Shown here piece by piece: positions 41,327-50,045 of a DNA stretch of 64,000 nucleotides; position 1 is the first letter of the stretch, and every line of letters starts with the position of its first letter. The position numbers and the translations under genes are program-made. The stretch lies in contig NZ_CP072913.1 in assembly GCF_017968885.1 (NCBI RefSeq), positions 5,682,501-5,746,500 of the forward strand, in the 5' to 3' direction. The notes under the pieces are model-generated. The model worked only from the letters and a program-made list of their open reading frames with translations, was not told where the DNA came from and ran no database searches. This DNA comes from Pseudomonas sp. Tri1. Lineage in GTDB: Bacteria > Pseudomonadota > Gammaproteobacteria > Pseudomonadales > Pseudomonadaceae.

Positions 41327-41406
41327 AGCGAGCTTGCTCGCGATGGCGGCGACTCGCTTCTGATTCGGGCGCAAACGCTGCCCCACAGATTAATCCCGCA
41401 ATAGAA

Positions 41407-41458
41407 CAGGCCCCCGGCACGAATGCCGGAGGCCTGTAACGGCCACATCCATGTGGCC
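41407..41458 (-). terminator. Double hairpin terminator after the BON gene
   Basis: Two stems: GGCCACAT/ATGTGGCC (41441-41458) and CAGGCCTCCGGCA/TGCCGGGGGCCTG (41407-41436), the latter followed on the minus strand by TTCTATT. They lie about 85-140 bp past the BON gene stop and probably end its transcript. Confidence 0.7.
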
Positions 41459-41544
41459 TTTCGCATGAACTCCAAAGCGACGGCAAACGTATATCCTGGC
41501 CCGCTTGCCGCGCCTTCTCCCAGCCCAGGCGAGAAGTCTTAGCC

Positions 41545-41898
41545 TTACTCGGCTTTCAGGCCGTCAGCCGATACGGCCTTGACGCCTTTGATTTTCTTGG
41601 CGATCGCCACAGCGGTGTCTTTTTGTGCATCAGTGACTTTGGTCATCGAAGATAGGGACACAACACCTTTGTTGGTTTCGACTTTGATATCAGTGCCTGG
41701 AATGCCTTTTTCGGTGACCAGGTCAGCTTTGACCTTGGTGGTGATCCAGGTATCGGAAACGTCCTCTTTGGCCTCTGTCACTTCGCCAGCAGCCAGCATC
41801 ATCGGCGCCTGAGTCGCTTGAGTGGTCTCGGCGAATGCGCTAGCCATGGTCAAGGTCAGTGCGGTTGCAGCGGCGGCAGTGATAGCGAACTTCTTCAT
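41545..41898 (-). CDS. BON domain periplasmic protein
   Basis: 117 residues from MKKFAITAAAATALT at 41898, with AGGAGT upstream. The signal peptide ends near ASAFAET (residue 24). One BON domain (about 50-115: DTWITTKVKADLVTEKGIPGTDIKVETNKGVVSL) follows. It resembles OsmY-type proteins that associate with membranes under stress. It is a single-gene unit. Confidence 0.88.
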   Translation of the reverse strand: MKKFAITAAAATALTLTMASAFAETTQATQAPMMLAAGEVTEAKEDVSDTWITTKVKADLVTEKGIPGTDIKVETNKGVVSLSSMTKVTDAQKDTAVAIAKKIKGVKAVSADGLKAE

Positions 41899-42167
41899 AC
41901 GAGTAACTCCTGTTTTTCTCAAAAACTGCCGGACGTGCATCCCGGCAGGGTTATCAGGAGTAGTGCGAAGGCTGTGCCAGTTTTTGAAAAACCATTAATT
42001 TGTTTTAAATCAATTGGTTAAGCGAAGCGGCGATTTTCACAATCATGCAAAATGCATGAAGCGGTGATTCTGGACATGCAACTTGCGGGTTTTGGCTTCC
42101 CGCTAAGCTTATGAATTACGAAGATTTTCTTTTAGTGAGGGAGCAAGCCCCCTCACCTCGTCACGTA
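41899..42167. other. Intergenic region between the BON gene and pilA
   Basis: 269 bp, AT-richer than its surroundings (TTTTTGAAAAACCATTAATTTGTTTTAAATC, with more A/T near 42110-42140). It carries the BON gene promoter region and the pilA 3' region. I see no gene. Confidence 0.4.
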
Positions 42168-42578
42168 TCAGACGCCAGGGCAGCCAGCCGGCAGGAATTC
42201 CTTGGCAGCGTTAGATGCGCATGTCCAGGCACCGGCGGCGTCTCGGCTAAGGGTGATCGTCTTACCCGCTACAGCAGCAGGAGCATTTGAGAGGGTACAA
42301 ACGATGGTGCCTGTGCCTGCCGAAGCAGTACCCGTGACTGCTATTGCGCAGTTGCTGGTAGGCGTCGTGATGTTCATGTTGTCCGCTGTTGGGTTAGTTC
42401 CCTGATTCATCATGTCCTCGTACGGTACCTTCAACGCAGAAATTTCCCCAAGCCCGGCCGTAGCCTTGGCTCGCGCCTGGTACTTGGAATATTGCGGCAA
42501 CGCAAACGTTGCCAGAATGCCGATGATCGCCACGACGATCAGCAGCTCGATCAGCGTAAAACCCTTGTGCTTATTCAT
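42168..42578 (-). CDS. pilA: Type IV major pilin
   Basis: 136 residues from MNKHKGFTLIELLIVVAIIG at 42578, with GGAGATATCT upstream. The short leader (MNKHKG) is cut by PilD before F7, which becomes the methylated first residue, with Glu at +5. The hydrophobic N-terminal helix is followed by a Thr/Ala-rich head. A C-terminal disulfide pair is likely: of NCAIAV, IVCTL, WTCAS and GCPGV, the last two probably form the D-loop. Its promoter is sigma54-type. Confidence 0.95.
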   Translation of the reverse strand: MNKHKGFTLIELLIVVAIIGILATFALPQYSKYQARAKATAGLGEISALKVPYEDMMNQGTNPTADNMNITTPTSNCAIAVTGTASAGTGTIVCTLSNAPAAVAGKTITLSRDAAGAWTCASNAAKEFLPAGCPGV

Positions 42579-42626
42579 AGATATCTCCATAGCATGAGGC
42601 GAAATCTCATGACCTGAAGCAGCCAC

Positions 42627-42643
42627 TGCACGGCACATGCCAA
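42627..42643 (-). promoter_or_regulatory. Sigma54 promoter of pilA
   Basis: On the minus strand TTGGCATGTGCCGTGCA has GG and GC ten bases apart, fitting -24/-12. The start is predicted near 42616, giving a 38-nt leader. PilR, whose gene is at the right end of this window, is the expected activator. TGACA/GTCA elements about 70-90 bp upstream (GGTGAC...CGTCAG, about 42708-42734) may be its sites. Confidence 0.83.
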
Positions 42644-42802
42644 CCCTCACAGCCCAGCCAGCAGCAGGTTTGAGTCTTAAAAAACCCTGCGTCCTACCCC
42701 AACAACCGCACTATCTGACGTTTTTTGTCACCCTTGCTTGCTGGTTAGGCGCTTACGCTTGACTAGGCTATAAGTCATGAACTGTTCGCCGTCGGGATTC
42801 CC

Positions 42803-44503
42803 ATGAATGACATCGCCCTCAGCGGCCTGACCAAGCAATTGGTGCTGGCCGAACTGCTCACCGAGCAAAGTGCGCAGCAGGCGTACCAACAGGCCCAGCA
42901 CAGTCGCACGCCCCTGGTCAGTTATCTGGTACAGAACAAACTGGTCCAGAGCCGCCAGGTGGCGGAGATCGCCTCGGAGCATTTTGGCGTCGCCCTGCTG
43001 GACCTCAACAGCCTGGACAAAGAGACCCAACCCACGGGCCTGGTCAGCGAAAAACTGGTGCGCCAGCACCACGCCCTGCCACTGTGGCGGCGTGGCAATA
43101 AATTGTTCGTGGGCATCTCCGACCCGACCAACCACCAGGCCATCAATGACATCCAGTTCAGCACCGGCCTGACCACCGAAGCCATCCTGGTGGAGGACGA
43201 CAAGCTCAGCGACGCCATCGAGAAGTTCTTCGAATCCAGCAGCACGGGCCTGGAAGGTATGGGTGATGTCGACCTCGATGGCCTGGACATCGAGTCGATC
43301 GACGAGCACAAGCAGGATTCCATCGCTGGCCAGGACACCGACGACGCGCCGGTGGTGCGGTTCGTCAACAAGATGCTGCTGGACGCGATCAAGGGCGGCT
43401 CCTCCGATTTGCACTTCGAGCCCTATGAAAAAATCTACCGGGTGCGGGTGCGTACCGATGGCATGTTGCGGGAGGTGGCCCGGCCACCGATCCAGTTGGC
43501 CACCCGTATCGCCGCACGCCTCAAGGTGATGGCCAGCCTCGATATCTCCGAACGGCGCAAACCCCAGGACGGGCGCCTGAAAATGCGCCTGTCGAAAAGC
43601 AAATCGATCGATTTCCGGGTCAACACCCTGCCCACCCTCTGGGGCGAAAAAGTGGTGATCCGGATTCTCGACCCGTCCAGCGCACAAATGGGCATCGATG
43701 CCCTGGGCTACGAACCGGATCAGAAAGACCTGTACATGGCGGCCCTCAAACAACCACAAGGCTTGATCCTGGTGACCGGGCCGACCGGCTCGGGCAAGAC
43801 CGTGTCGCTGTACACCGGTCTGAATATCCTCAACACCGTGGACATCAACATTTCCACCGCCGAAGACCCGGTGGAGATCAACATGGAAGGCATCAACCAG
43901 GTCAACGTGAACCCACGCCAGGGGCTGGATTTCGCTCAAGCCCTACGCTCGTTCCTGCGCCAGGACCCGGATGTGATCATGGTCGGCGAGATCCGCGACC
44001 TGGAAACCGCCGAAATCGCCATCAAGGCAGCACAGACCGGGCACCTGGTGCTCTCCACGCTGCACACCAACAGCGCCGCCGAAACCTTGATTCGCCTGCA
44101 GAACATGGGCATTCCGGGCTTCAATATCGCCACCGCTGTACACCTGATCATCGCCCAACGGCTGGCGCGCAAGCTGTGCAACCACTGCAAGAGAACCATC
44201 GAGGTGCCTGAGGAGACCCTGCTCAAGGAAGGTTTCCCCCGGGAACGCATCGGCACATTCACGATCTATGAGCCGGTTGGATGCGAACAGTGCAACCACG
44301 GTTACAAAGGGCGCGTGGGGGTTTATGAAGTGGTCAAGAACACACCTGAGCTGCAACGGTTGATCATGGCCGAGGGCAACTCGCTGGAAATCGACCTGCA
44401 AATGCGCAAGGACGGTTTCAATGACCTGCGCACATCGGGGCTGCTCAAGGTGATGCAGGGCATGACCAGCCTCGAGGAAATCAACCGGGTCACCAAGGAT
44501 TGA
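42803..44503 (+). CDS. pilB: PilB pilus extension ATPase
   Basis: 566 residues. The N-terminal MshEN domain (1-150) is followed by the GspE-type ATPase with Walker A GPTGSGKT, an Asp box and Walker B, and the His box (STLHTNSAAET). A tetracysteine zinc site is present (CNHCKR...CEQC). It powers pilus assembly. It is divergent from pilA and 2 bp ahead of pilC. Confidence 0.97.
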   Translation: MNDIALSGLTKQLVLAELLTEQSAQQAYQQAQHSRTPLVSYLVQNKLVQSRQVAEIASEHFGVALLDLNSLDKETQPTGLVSEKLVRQHHALPLWRRGNKLFVGISDPTNHQAINDIQFSTGLTTEAILVEDDKLSDAIEKFFESSSTGLEGMGDVDLDGLDIESIDEHKQDSIAGQDTDDAPVVRFVNKMLLDAIKGGSSDLHFEPYEKIYRVRVRTDGMLREVARPPIQLATRIAARLKVMASLDISERRKPQDGRLKMRLSKSKSIDFRVNTLPTLWGEKVVIRILDPSSAQMGIDALGYEPDQKDLYMAALKQPQGLILVTGPTGSGKTVSLYTGLNILNTVDINISTAEDPVEINMEGINQVNVNPRQGLDFAQALRSFLRQDPDVIMVGEIRDLETAEIAIKAAQTGHLVLSTLHTNSAAETLIRLQNMGIPGFNIATAVHLIIAQRLARKLCNHCKRTIEVPEETLLKEGFPRERIGTFTIYEPVGCEQCNHGYKGRVGVYEVVKNTPELQRLIMAEGNSLEIDLQMRKDGFNDLRTSGLLKVMQGMTSLEEINRVTKD

Positions 44504-44505
44504 AC

Positions 44506-45723
44506 ATGGCGGTCAAAGCAGTCAAAACCGATGTCTACACTTGGGAAGGCAAAGACCGCAAAGGCACAAAAATGAGCGGCGAGCTGACCGGTCAGAGCCC
44601 GGCCCTGATCAAGGCTCAATTGCGTAAACAGGGCATCAACCCGGAGAAGGTACGCAAGAAGTCCACCTCGATTTTCAGCAAGGGCAAACGCATCAAGCCG
44701 TTGGATATCGCCCTCTTCACCCGCCAGATGGCCACGATGCTCAAGGCCGGCGTACCTCTGTTGCAAGCGTTCGACATCATTGGCGAAGGCTTCGACAACG
44801 CCAACATGCGCAAGCTGGTGGAAGAGGTGAAACAGGAAGTCGCCGCTGGCAACAGCTTCGCCGCATCGCTGCGCAAGTGCCCGCAATATTTCGACGACCT
44901 GTACTGCAACCTGGTGGACGCCGGTGAACAGGCCGGCGCCCTGGACACACTGCTGGACCGGGTCGCGACTTACAAGGAAAAGAGCGAAGCGCTCAAGGCC
45001 AAGATCAAGAAAGCCATGACCTATCCAGCGGCCGTCGTTCTCGTCGCCGCGGTGGTCACGGGGATCCTGCTGGTCAAGGTGGTGCCGCAGTTCGAGTCGG
45101 TGTTCTCCGGGTTCGGTGCGCAGTTGCCGGCCTTCACGGTGATGGTCATCGGCCTTTCGGAGTTCATGCAGCAATGGTGGTGGATGCTGCTCGGCGGGCT
45201 GGTGGGTAGTTTTTTTGCGGTGAAATACGCCCTCAGGCGCTCCGAGGCCTTTCGCGACTGGCGCGATAAATGGCTGCTCAAGCTGCCTCTGATAGGCACC
45301 CTGATGTACAAATCCGCCGTGGCCCGGTACGCCCGCACGCTCTCCACCACATTCGCCGCCGGCGTGCCGCTGGTGGAAGCCCTGGACTCGGTCTCGGGCG
45401 CCACCGGCAATGTGGTGTTCAAGCGCGCGGTGCAGCGCATCAAGCAAGACGTCTCGACCGGCATGCAGTTGAATTTCTCCATGCGTACCTCAGGGATCTT
45501 TCCGAACCTGGCGATCCAGATGACCGCCATCGGTGAAGAATCCGGTGCGCTGGATGACATGCTCGACAAGGTGGCGAGTTTTTATGAGGCCGAAGTGGAC
45601 AATCTGGTGGACAACCTCACCAGCCTGATGGAACCCTTCATCATGGTGGTCCTGGGGGTGGTCGTCGGTGGCCTGGTGGTTGCCATGTACCTGCCCATCT
45701 TTCAACTCGGCTCAGCGATCTGA
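44506..45723 (+). CDS. pilC: PilC inner-membrane platform protein
   Basis: 405 residues from the ATG at 44506 (MAVKAVKTDVYTWEGK); a TTG two codons earlier overlaps the pilB stop. It has two repeated T2SSF domains (about 70-195 and 275-395) and three membrane segments. It couples PilB motion to pilin polymerisation. It lies between pilB and pilD. Confidence 0.97.
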   Translation: MAVKAVKTDVYTWEGKDRKGTKMSGELTGQSPALIKAQLRKQGINPEKVRKKSTSIFSKGKRIKPLDIALFTRQMATMLKAGVPLLQAFDIIGEGFDNANMRKLVEEVKQEVAAGNSFAASLRKCPQYFDDLYCNLVDAGEQAGALDTLLDRVATYKEKSEALKAKIKKAMTYPAAVVLVAAVVTGILLVKVVPQFESVFSGFGAQLPAFTVMVIGLSEFMQQWWWMLLGGLVGSFFAVKYALRRSEAFRDWRDKWLLKLPLIGTLMYKSAVARYARTLSTTFAAGVPLVEALDSVSGATGNVVFKRAVQRIKQDVSTGMQLNFSMRTSGIFPNLAIQMTAIGEESGALDDMLDKVASFYEAEVDNLVDNLTSLMEPFIMVVLGVVVGGLVVAMYLPIFQLGSAI

Positions 45724-45724
45724 C

Positions 45725-46594
45725 ATGCCCCTGACTGACTTCTTCGTGCTGTATCCCCTGGCCTTCGTGCTCACTGCGTTATTGCTTGGATTGATCGTCG
45801 GCAGTTTCCTCAATGTCCTGGTGTGGCGCCTGCCAAAGATGCTCACCCGCGAATGGCGCCTGCAAGCCCACGACCTGCTGGGCCTGCCGGCCGAAGCCCC
45901 CGGCCCGGTCTACAACCTGATGCTGCCCCATTCCCAGTGCCCCCACTGCGGCCATCGCATCCGCGCCTGGGAAAACATCCCGTTGCTGAGCTACCTGATA
46001 TTGCGCGGTCGCTGTTCCAACTGCGCCGCCCCCATTGGCAGGCGCTACCCGCTGACCGAACTGGCCTGCGGCGCCTTGTCAGCGTTCGTCGCCTGGCACT
46101 TCGGCTTTGGCTGGCAGGCCGTGATGGTGATGGTATTGAGCTGGGGCCTGCTGGGCATGAGCCTGATCGATGCCGAACATCAATTACTGCCCGATACCCT
46201 GGTGCTGCCGTTGTTGTGGCTGGGTTTGATCGTCAACAGCTTCGGGCTGTTCGTTTCCTTGAATCAGGCGATGTGGGGCGCGGTAGCCGGCTATCTGGCG
46301 CTGTGGTCGGTGTTCTGGGTATTCAAATTGATCACCGGCAAGGAAGGCATGGGCTACGGGGATTTCAAGCTGCTGGCGATGCTGGGGGCCTGGGGTGGCT
46401 GGCAGATCCTGCCACTGACCTTGCTGCTGTCGTCGCTGGTGGGGGCCGTTGTCGGGGTTATTGTGCTGCGCCTGCGTGACGCTCCGGGATCGACGCAGAT
46501 CCCCTTCGGACCCTATCTGGCAATTGCTGGCTGGATTGCCTTGCTCTGGGGTGGTCAAATAACCGACTTCTATTGGCGGTCTGTCGGTTTCTAA
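45725..46594 (+). CDS. pilD: PilD prepilin peptidase / N-methyltransferase
   Basis: 289 residues. The cytoplasmic zinc loop has two C-x2-C pairs (CPHC and CSNC). The aspartate protease sites are in [12 protein letters not shown] and in GYGDFKLLA. It cleaves and methylates PilA and type II secretion pseudopilins. It starts one base after the pilC stop. Confidence 0.97.
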   Translation: MPLTDFFVLYPLAFVLTALLLGLIVGSFLNVLVWRLPKMLTREWRLQAHDLLGLPAEAPGPVYNLMLPHSQCPHCGHRIRAWENIPLLSYLILRGRCSNCAAPIGRRYPLTELACGALSAFVAWHFGFGWQAVMVMVLSWGLLGMSLIDAEHQLLPDTLVLPLLWLGLIVNSFGLFVSLNQAMWGAVAGYLALWSVFWVFKLITGKEGMGYGDFKLLAMLGAWGGWQILPLTLLLSSLVGAVVGVIVLRLRDAPGSTQIPFGPYLAIAGWIALLWGGQITDFYWRSVGF

Positions 46595-46605
46595 TGTCGA
46601 TGTTT

Positions 46606-47229
46606 ATGAATAGCTCCGTGAAAAAACCCTGGATTCTCGGCCTGACCGGTGGCATCGGCAGCGGCAAGAGCGCGGCGGCCCAGCACTTCATCGACCTGGG
46701 CGTGCATGTCATCGACGCCGATCACGCGGCGCGCTGGGTGGTCGAACCAGGGCGCCCGGCGCTGGCTGAGATAGCGGAACACTTCGGCCCTGGCGTATTG
46801 CAGGCCGACGGCACGCTGGACCGGGCGGCCCTGCGCAAACTGATTTTCGAAAATGCCGAGGAGCGCCGTTGGCTCGAGGCGCTCTTGCATCCATTGATCG
46901 CCGAAGAGATCGCCCATCATCTGGCCCAGGCACAATCGCCCTACGCGATTCTGGTATCGCCGCTGTTGATCGAGTCGGGGCAGTACGCCATGACGCAACG
47001 GATCCTGGTGATCGATGTGCCGGAACAACTACAGATCGAACGCACCTTGCAGCGCGACCAGATCAGCGAACAACAGGTCCAGGCGATCCTCAAGGCCCAG
47101 TCCAGCCGCCAGGATCGCCTGAGCCATGCCGACGACGTGGTGGTCAACGACCGCGACCTCGCCTGGCTACACAGCGAGGTCGAGCGCCTGCATCACTTTT
47201 ACCTTACTTTGCGTGGAGGCCAGTCATGA
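46606..47229 (+). CDS. coaE: Dephospho-CoA kinase
   Basis: 207 residues from MNSSVKKPW; an ATG at 46594 overlaps the pilD stop (TAATG) and could be the real, coupled start. It performs the last step of CoA synthesis. The P-loop is [11 protein letters not shown] and the DADHAAR motif follows. It is part of the pilBCD-coaE-yacG operon typical of gammaproteobacteria, and completes the pathway fed by panBCD in this window. Confidence 0.95.
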   Translation: MNSSVKKPWILGLTGGIGSGKSAAAQHFIDLGVHVIDADHAARWVVEPGRPALAEIAEHFGPGVLQADGTLDRAALRKLIFENAEERRWLEALLHPLIAEEIAHHLAQAQSPYAILVSPLLIESGQYAMTQRILVIDVPEQLQIERTLQRDQISEQQVQAILKAQSSRQDRLSHADDVVVNDRDLAWLHSEVERLHHFYLTLRGGQS

Positions 47230-47432
47230 GCCAAACCCCAACCGTTGATTGCCCAACCTGCGGCGCCCCTGTGGAATGGAGCCCGGAAAGCAAATTCCGG
47301 CCATTCTGCTCCGATCGCTGCAAACTGATCGACCTGGGCGCCTGGGCGTCGGAAGAACACAAGATCCCGGTCAGCCCCGATGCCGAGGATGAGCTGTTCA
47401 GTGAAGATTTCGAGCCTCGCTCACATCATTAG
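47226..47432 (+). CDS. yacG: YacG, DNA gyrase inhibitor / zinc-finger protein
   Basis: 68 residues. The zinc ligands are C-x2-C (CPTC) and C-x3-C (CSDRC). E. coli YacG binds GyrB and inhibits gyrase. It overlaps coaE by four bases (ATGA). Its stop codon lies in the left arm of a large hairpin. Confidence 0.95.
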   Translation: MSQTPTVDCPTCGAPVEWSPESKFRPFCSDRCKLIDLGAWASEEHKIPVSPDAEDELFSEDFEPRSHH

Positions 47433-47482
47433 GGGGCGTTCTCAATTAGTTTCCGGTGGGGAAACTAATTGAGCCCCCCTAA
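47429..47482. repeat. Long symmetrical hairpin between yacG and the next gene
   Basis: The core is a perfect 14-bp stem, CTCAATTAGTTTCC (47441-47454) / GGAAACTAATTGAG (47460-47473), with a 5-nt loop. Outer arms TTAGGGGG (47429-47436) and CCCCCTAA (47475-47482) are perfectly inverted too. The arms are offset by four bases on the left and one on the right. It ends both convergent genes: it contains the yacG stop and touches the 47479-47694 gene stop. There is no T-run. Confidence 0.8.
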
Positions 47483-47694
47483 GGCCGCATGAAACCGTAG
47501 TCCTGTTCATCGTCGAGGTTTTCCGCCAGGAAACTCAACTCATCGGCCAGGTCTTCAGGGCTGCGCACTGTCTTGCTCTGTTGCACGATCGCACTGAGCA
47601 AGGCACGCAGACTCAAGCCCGGGTCGAAGCCGATCTCCATTGCGGCATCGTGACTACGCTTGATCTCTTGCCTCGCCCATTCATAAACACTCAT
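47479..47694 (-). CDS. Conserved small hypothetical protein
   Basis: 71 residues from MSVYEWARQEIKRSHDAAMEIGFDPGLS, with AGGAGT upstream. It is acidic, helical and soluble; no domain was recognised. It sits convergent to yacG, a position kept in pseudomonads, which supports a real gene. Function unknown. Confidence 0.8.
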   Translation of the reverse strand: MSVYEWARQEIKRSHDAAMEIGFDPGLSLRALLSAIVQQSKTVRSPEDLADELSFLAENLDDEQDYGFMRP

Positions 47695-47757
47695 GGTTGT
47701 ACTCCTGGAAGTTTTCCAGAGCATGAAGGGCCTGCGCGGGTGCAGCCTTGATGTGAA

Positions 47758-48444
47758 TCAAGGCTTGTCGTCATCCTTCCAGGGGGCCGACAGATAGCGC
47801 GTGCGGTTGAACGTCTCCAGCCATTCTGGGCTGAACACCACCAGCGCACTGACCACCATGCCGTTGATGAAGGCCTCGGGGAAAATGATCAGCCAGAGGT
47901 AGCCGACGAAGTCCTCCAGCCAGTAAGGCATGGCGAACACGCCGTCGTACCACAACAGACCGAGCCCCAGCAGCAGGCACAACAACGCCGAAAGCGCGGC
48001 GGCGAGAAACCCCGAGCAGAAGATATACACAAACAGATTGCGCGGTTGCGCGCGCTCCACCAGGATCGCGCAGCACTCGGTGACCAGCACCGGCAACAGA
48101 ATCAGCAACACGCCGTTGACGCCCACCGCTGCCATGTCCTGGCGGCCCAGCAGCACCAGCGCAAGCTGGGCGAAAAGGCCGCCGAGGATCGCCAACGGCC
48201 AATCCAGCAGCAGGGTCACGGCGGTCATGCCGATAAAGTGATACGAAACGCCCGTGTCGAAATCCCGCCGTACCAGCCACAACAGGAATAGCGCCAACAC
48301 CGTGCCAAACAGCAAGTGCTGGCGACGACTGTCGGTGAACAACTCGACCCACGGCGCCCTCGACACCGCCCAGACCAACACCGGCACATAAATCAGCCAG
48401 CCGCATGCCAGGGTCTGCGGTGAGAGCAGTTCGGCACCGATCAT
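47758..48444 (-). CDS. CbiM-like (ECF transporter) membrane protein
   Basis: 228 residues from MIGAELLSPQTLACGW at 48444, with GGAGTCGTCC before it. It has about six hydrophobic helices and resembles the energy-coupling factor CbiM-like permease family (the FHFIGMTA-type YHFIGMTAVTLLLDWP stretch is conserved). No ATPase or T-component gene is next to it, so it is an orphan S-like component or has another role. Confidence 0.72.
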   Translation of the reverse strand: MIGAELLSPQTLACGWLIYVPVLVWAVSRAPWVELFTDSRRQHLLFGTVLALFLLWLVRRDFDTGVSYHFIGMTAVTLLLDWPLAILGGLFAQLALVLLGRQDMAAVGVNGVLLILLPVLVTECCAILVERAQPRNLFVYIFCSGFLAAALSALLCLLLGLGLLWYDGVFAMPYWLEDFVGYLWLIIFPEAFINGMVVSALVVFSPEWLETFNRTRYLSAPWKDDDKP

Positions 48445-48518
48445 GGACGACTCCTGCGAGAACTTGAAAACGGCACTGCGCTTAATCGAGCGACGGACCT
48501 CAAAACGCAGTTCGTTCG

Positions 48519-48932
48519 CTACTCCGTAGCGACACTCCCTGCCTGCTGTACCAATGCCATTGCAAACTGACCAAAGCCCACCGACCAATCCGAATAGTCA
48601 TTCTCATGCATGAAGATGAAAACGTCTTGCGGACGAACCTTAGCCTGGACACCCAGATTGTCAGCAATTTTTTTGTAGAGTTCCCGTTTCATCGCATCAC
48701 TGCGGCCTCTGCGCATCGTAATCTCAATCACGATCAAATTGTCCGAACGAGCCACGCCATTAAACGTGCGGCTGTAGAAAAACTGCTCCGGATCATAGTC
48801 CGCGACCAGGTTGAACAATTCGTCCTCGGGCATACCAATGCTCTCGACCAACGCTTGGTGTATCGCGTCCACAATGCGCTGGCGTTGCTGCTGGCTGGTA
48901 CCTTTGATAACGGCTGTACGAACGAATGGCAT
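48519..48932 (-). CDS. Tautomerase family protein
   Basis: 137 residues from MPFVRTAVIKGTSQQQRQRIVDAIHQALVE at 48932. Pro2 becomes the N-terminal catalytic proline of the 4-oxalocrotonate tautomerase superfamily. At this length it may hold two beta-alpha-beta units in one chain. The substrate is unknown. It is divergent from a LysR regulator 151 bp away, a common regulator-target pair. Confidence 0.85.
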   Translation of the reverse strand: MPFVRTAVIKGTSQQQRQRIVDAIHQALVESIGMPEDELFNLVADYDPEQFFYSRTFNGVARSDNLIVIEITMRRGRSDAMKRELYKKIADNLGVQAKVRPQDVFIFMHENDYSDWSVGFGQFAMALVQQAGSVATE

Positions 48933-49083
48933 GTGAGGGGCTCTCAATTTGATTTGGAGTACTCCGCAATCCTGCCGATCCTGAGCAGTCAGCAGATACT
49001 TGGGGAACCAGGGAATTCTGCAAAATCCAGGCGCTGCCTGATATCGATTTATGCGCCCCATCTAATTGAGTTAAAGTCACTTT

Positions 49084-49977
49084 ATGAGACGTCGACTCCC
49101 TCCACTGAATGCACTGCGTACCTTCGAGGCTGCTGCTCGACTGGGAAAAATGACGGCTGCCGCCGAGGAGCTGTCTGTCACGCCTGGCGCGGTGAGTCGC
49201 CAGGTACGCCAGCTGGAGCTGAGTCTTGGCGTGGACCTGTTTGAAGGCCCAAAAAACAAACCGCAGCTCACCGCTGCCGGAAAAGAACTCCTACCGGATT
49301 TGACAGCCGCGCTGGATCATATCGAGGCTGCGGTGGGCAGGGTCCGAGACACGGCGACCGGCACCTTGGACGTGTCCTGCTTCAGCACATTTACGGTCAA
49401 GTGGCTGATACCCCGCCTTTTCGACTTCAATACGACTTACCCCGACATCAAGATTCGCCTGAGCTCCCCGGTCCACGGGACCGATCCGGGCCGGGACCGA
49501 TACGACGTCATGATCACCGCTGAACAAGGTGTCGTTGCAGAACAAAAAAACACCGTCCTGCTGTTTCCTGAACGCTTGGGCATCGTTTTGTCGCCCACAT
49601 TATCCGCGCGCATTCAATTAACTGACTTGAACTCGATTTTCAGCCATCCCCTCCTGCATACGAAAACCCGCCCGGATGCCTGGACAAATTGGGGAGATGC
49701 GATTGGATATCGGGGCACTCCGCCGGCCGGACTGGAATACGAGCACTATTACTTTACGTTGGAGGCAGCCATTGCCGGCTTGGGGATTTGCGTCGCCCCG
49801 TGGCATCTGGTGGCCGACGACATTCGCCTGGGCCGCCTGGTGGCACCGTTCGGATTCCACCCAAGCCGCTACGCCTATATCGCGAAGCGAAGTGCCCAAC
49901 ACAGCAAGAAACTGGAGCTGTTCTGCGCCTGGTTGGTGCGCCAGGTTGAGCAGGACGGGTTAGCGGGCCCTACCTGA
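49084..49977 (+). CDS. LysR-type transcriptional regulator
   Basis: 297 residues. The winged HTH (RLPPLNALRTFEAAARLGKMTAAAEELSVTPGAVSRQVRQLE) is of the GcvA type. The effector domain covers about 95-290. It likely controls the divergent tautomerase gene; the shared 151-bp region includes TCTAATTGAGTTAAAG near the LysR start. Effector unknown. Confidence 0.9.
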   Translation: MRRRLPPLNALRTFEAAARLGKMTAAAEELSVTPGAVSRQVRQLELSLGVDLFEGPKNKPQLTAAGKELLPDLTAALDHIEAAVGRVRDTATGTLDVSCFSTFTVKWLIPRLFDFNTTYPDIKIRLSSPVHGTDPGRDRYDVMITAEQGVVAEQKNTVLLFPERLGIVLSPTLSARIQLTDLNSIFSHPLLHTKTRPDAWTNWGDAIGYRGTPPAGLEYEHYYFTLEAAIAGLGICVAPWHLVADDIRLGRLVAPFGFHPSRYAYIAKRSAQHSKKLELFCAWLVRQVEQDGLAGPT

Positions 49978-50045
49978 TCGAAAATTTGCCCCTTCACGGC
50001 AAGCTTTATTTTTTTTGATCACATTTGGACGCTAAGCTTGGGCTC

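Larger units (their letters stand above)
40158..41328 (-). mobile_element. IS110-family insertion sequence in a REP
   Basis: The boundaries are set by the interrupted REP. TGTGGGAG at 40152-40159 and CGAGCTTGCTCGCGATGG at 41329 onward join to a perfect REP. Read on the transposase strand, the dinucleotide CT stands at both junctions (41327-41328 and 40158-40159), as for IS110 elements with a CT core. One core plus the interior is 1169 bp. There are no terminal inverted repeats. The coding end is only 3 bp from one core, while the other end has a 200-bp non-coding segment upstream of the recombinase, the layout of the IS110 rather than the IS1111 group. Confidence 0.9.

Noticed and set aside
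40061..41544. Larger genomic island or prophage around the IS element
   Set aside because: Flanking genes (DUF2845, BON, pilA) are ordinary core genes. No integrase, tRNA attachment site or phage genes are present.
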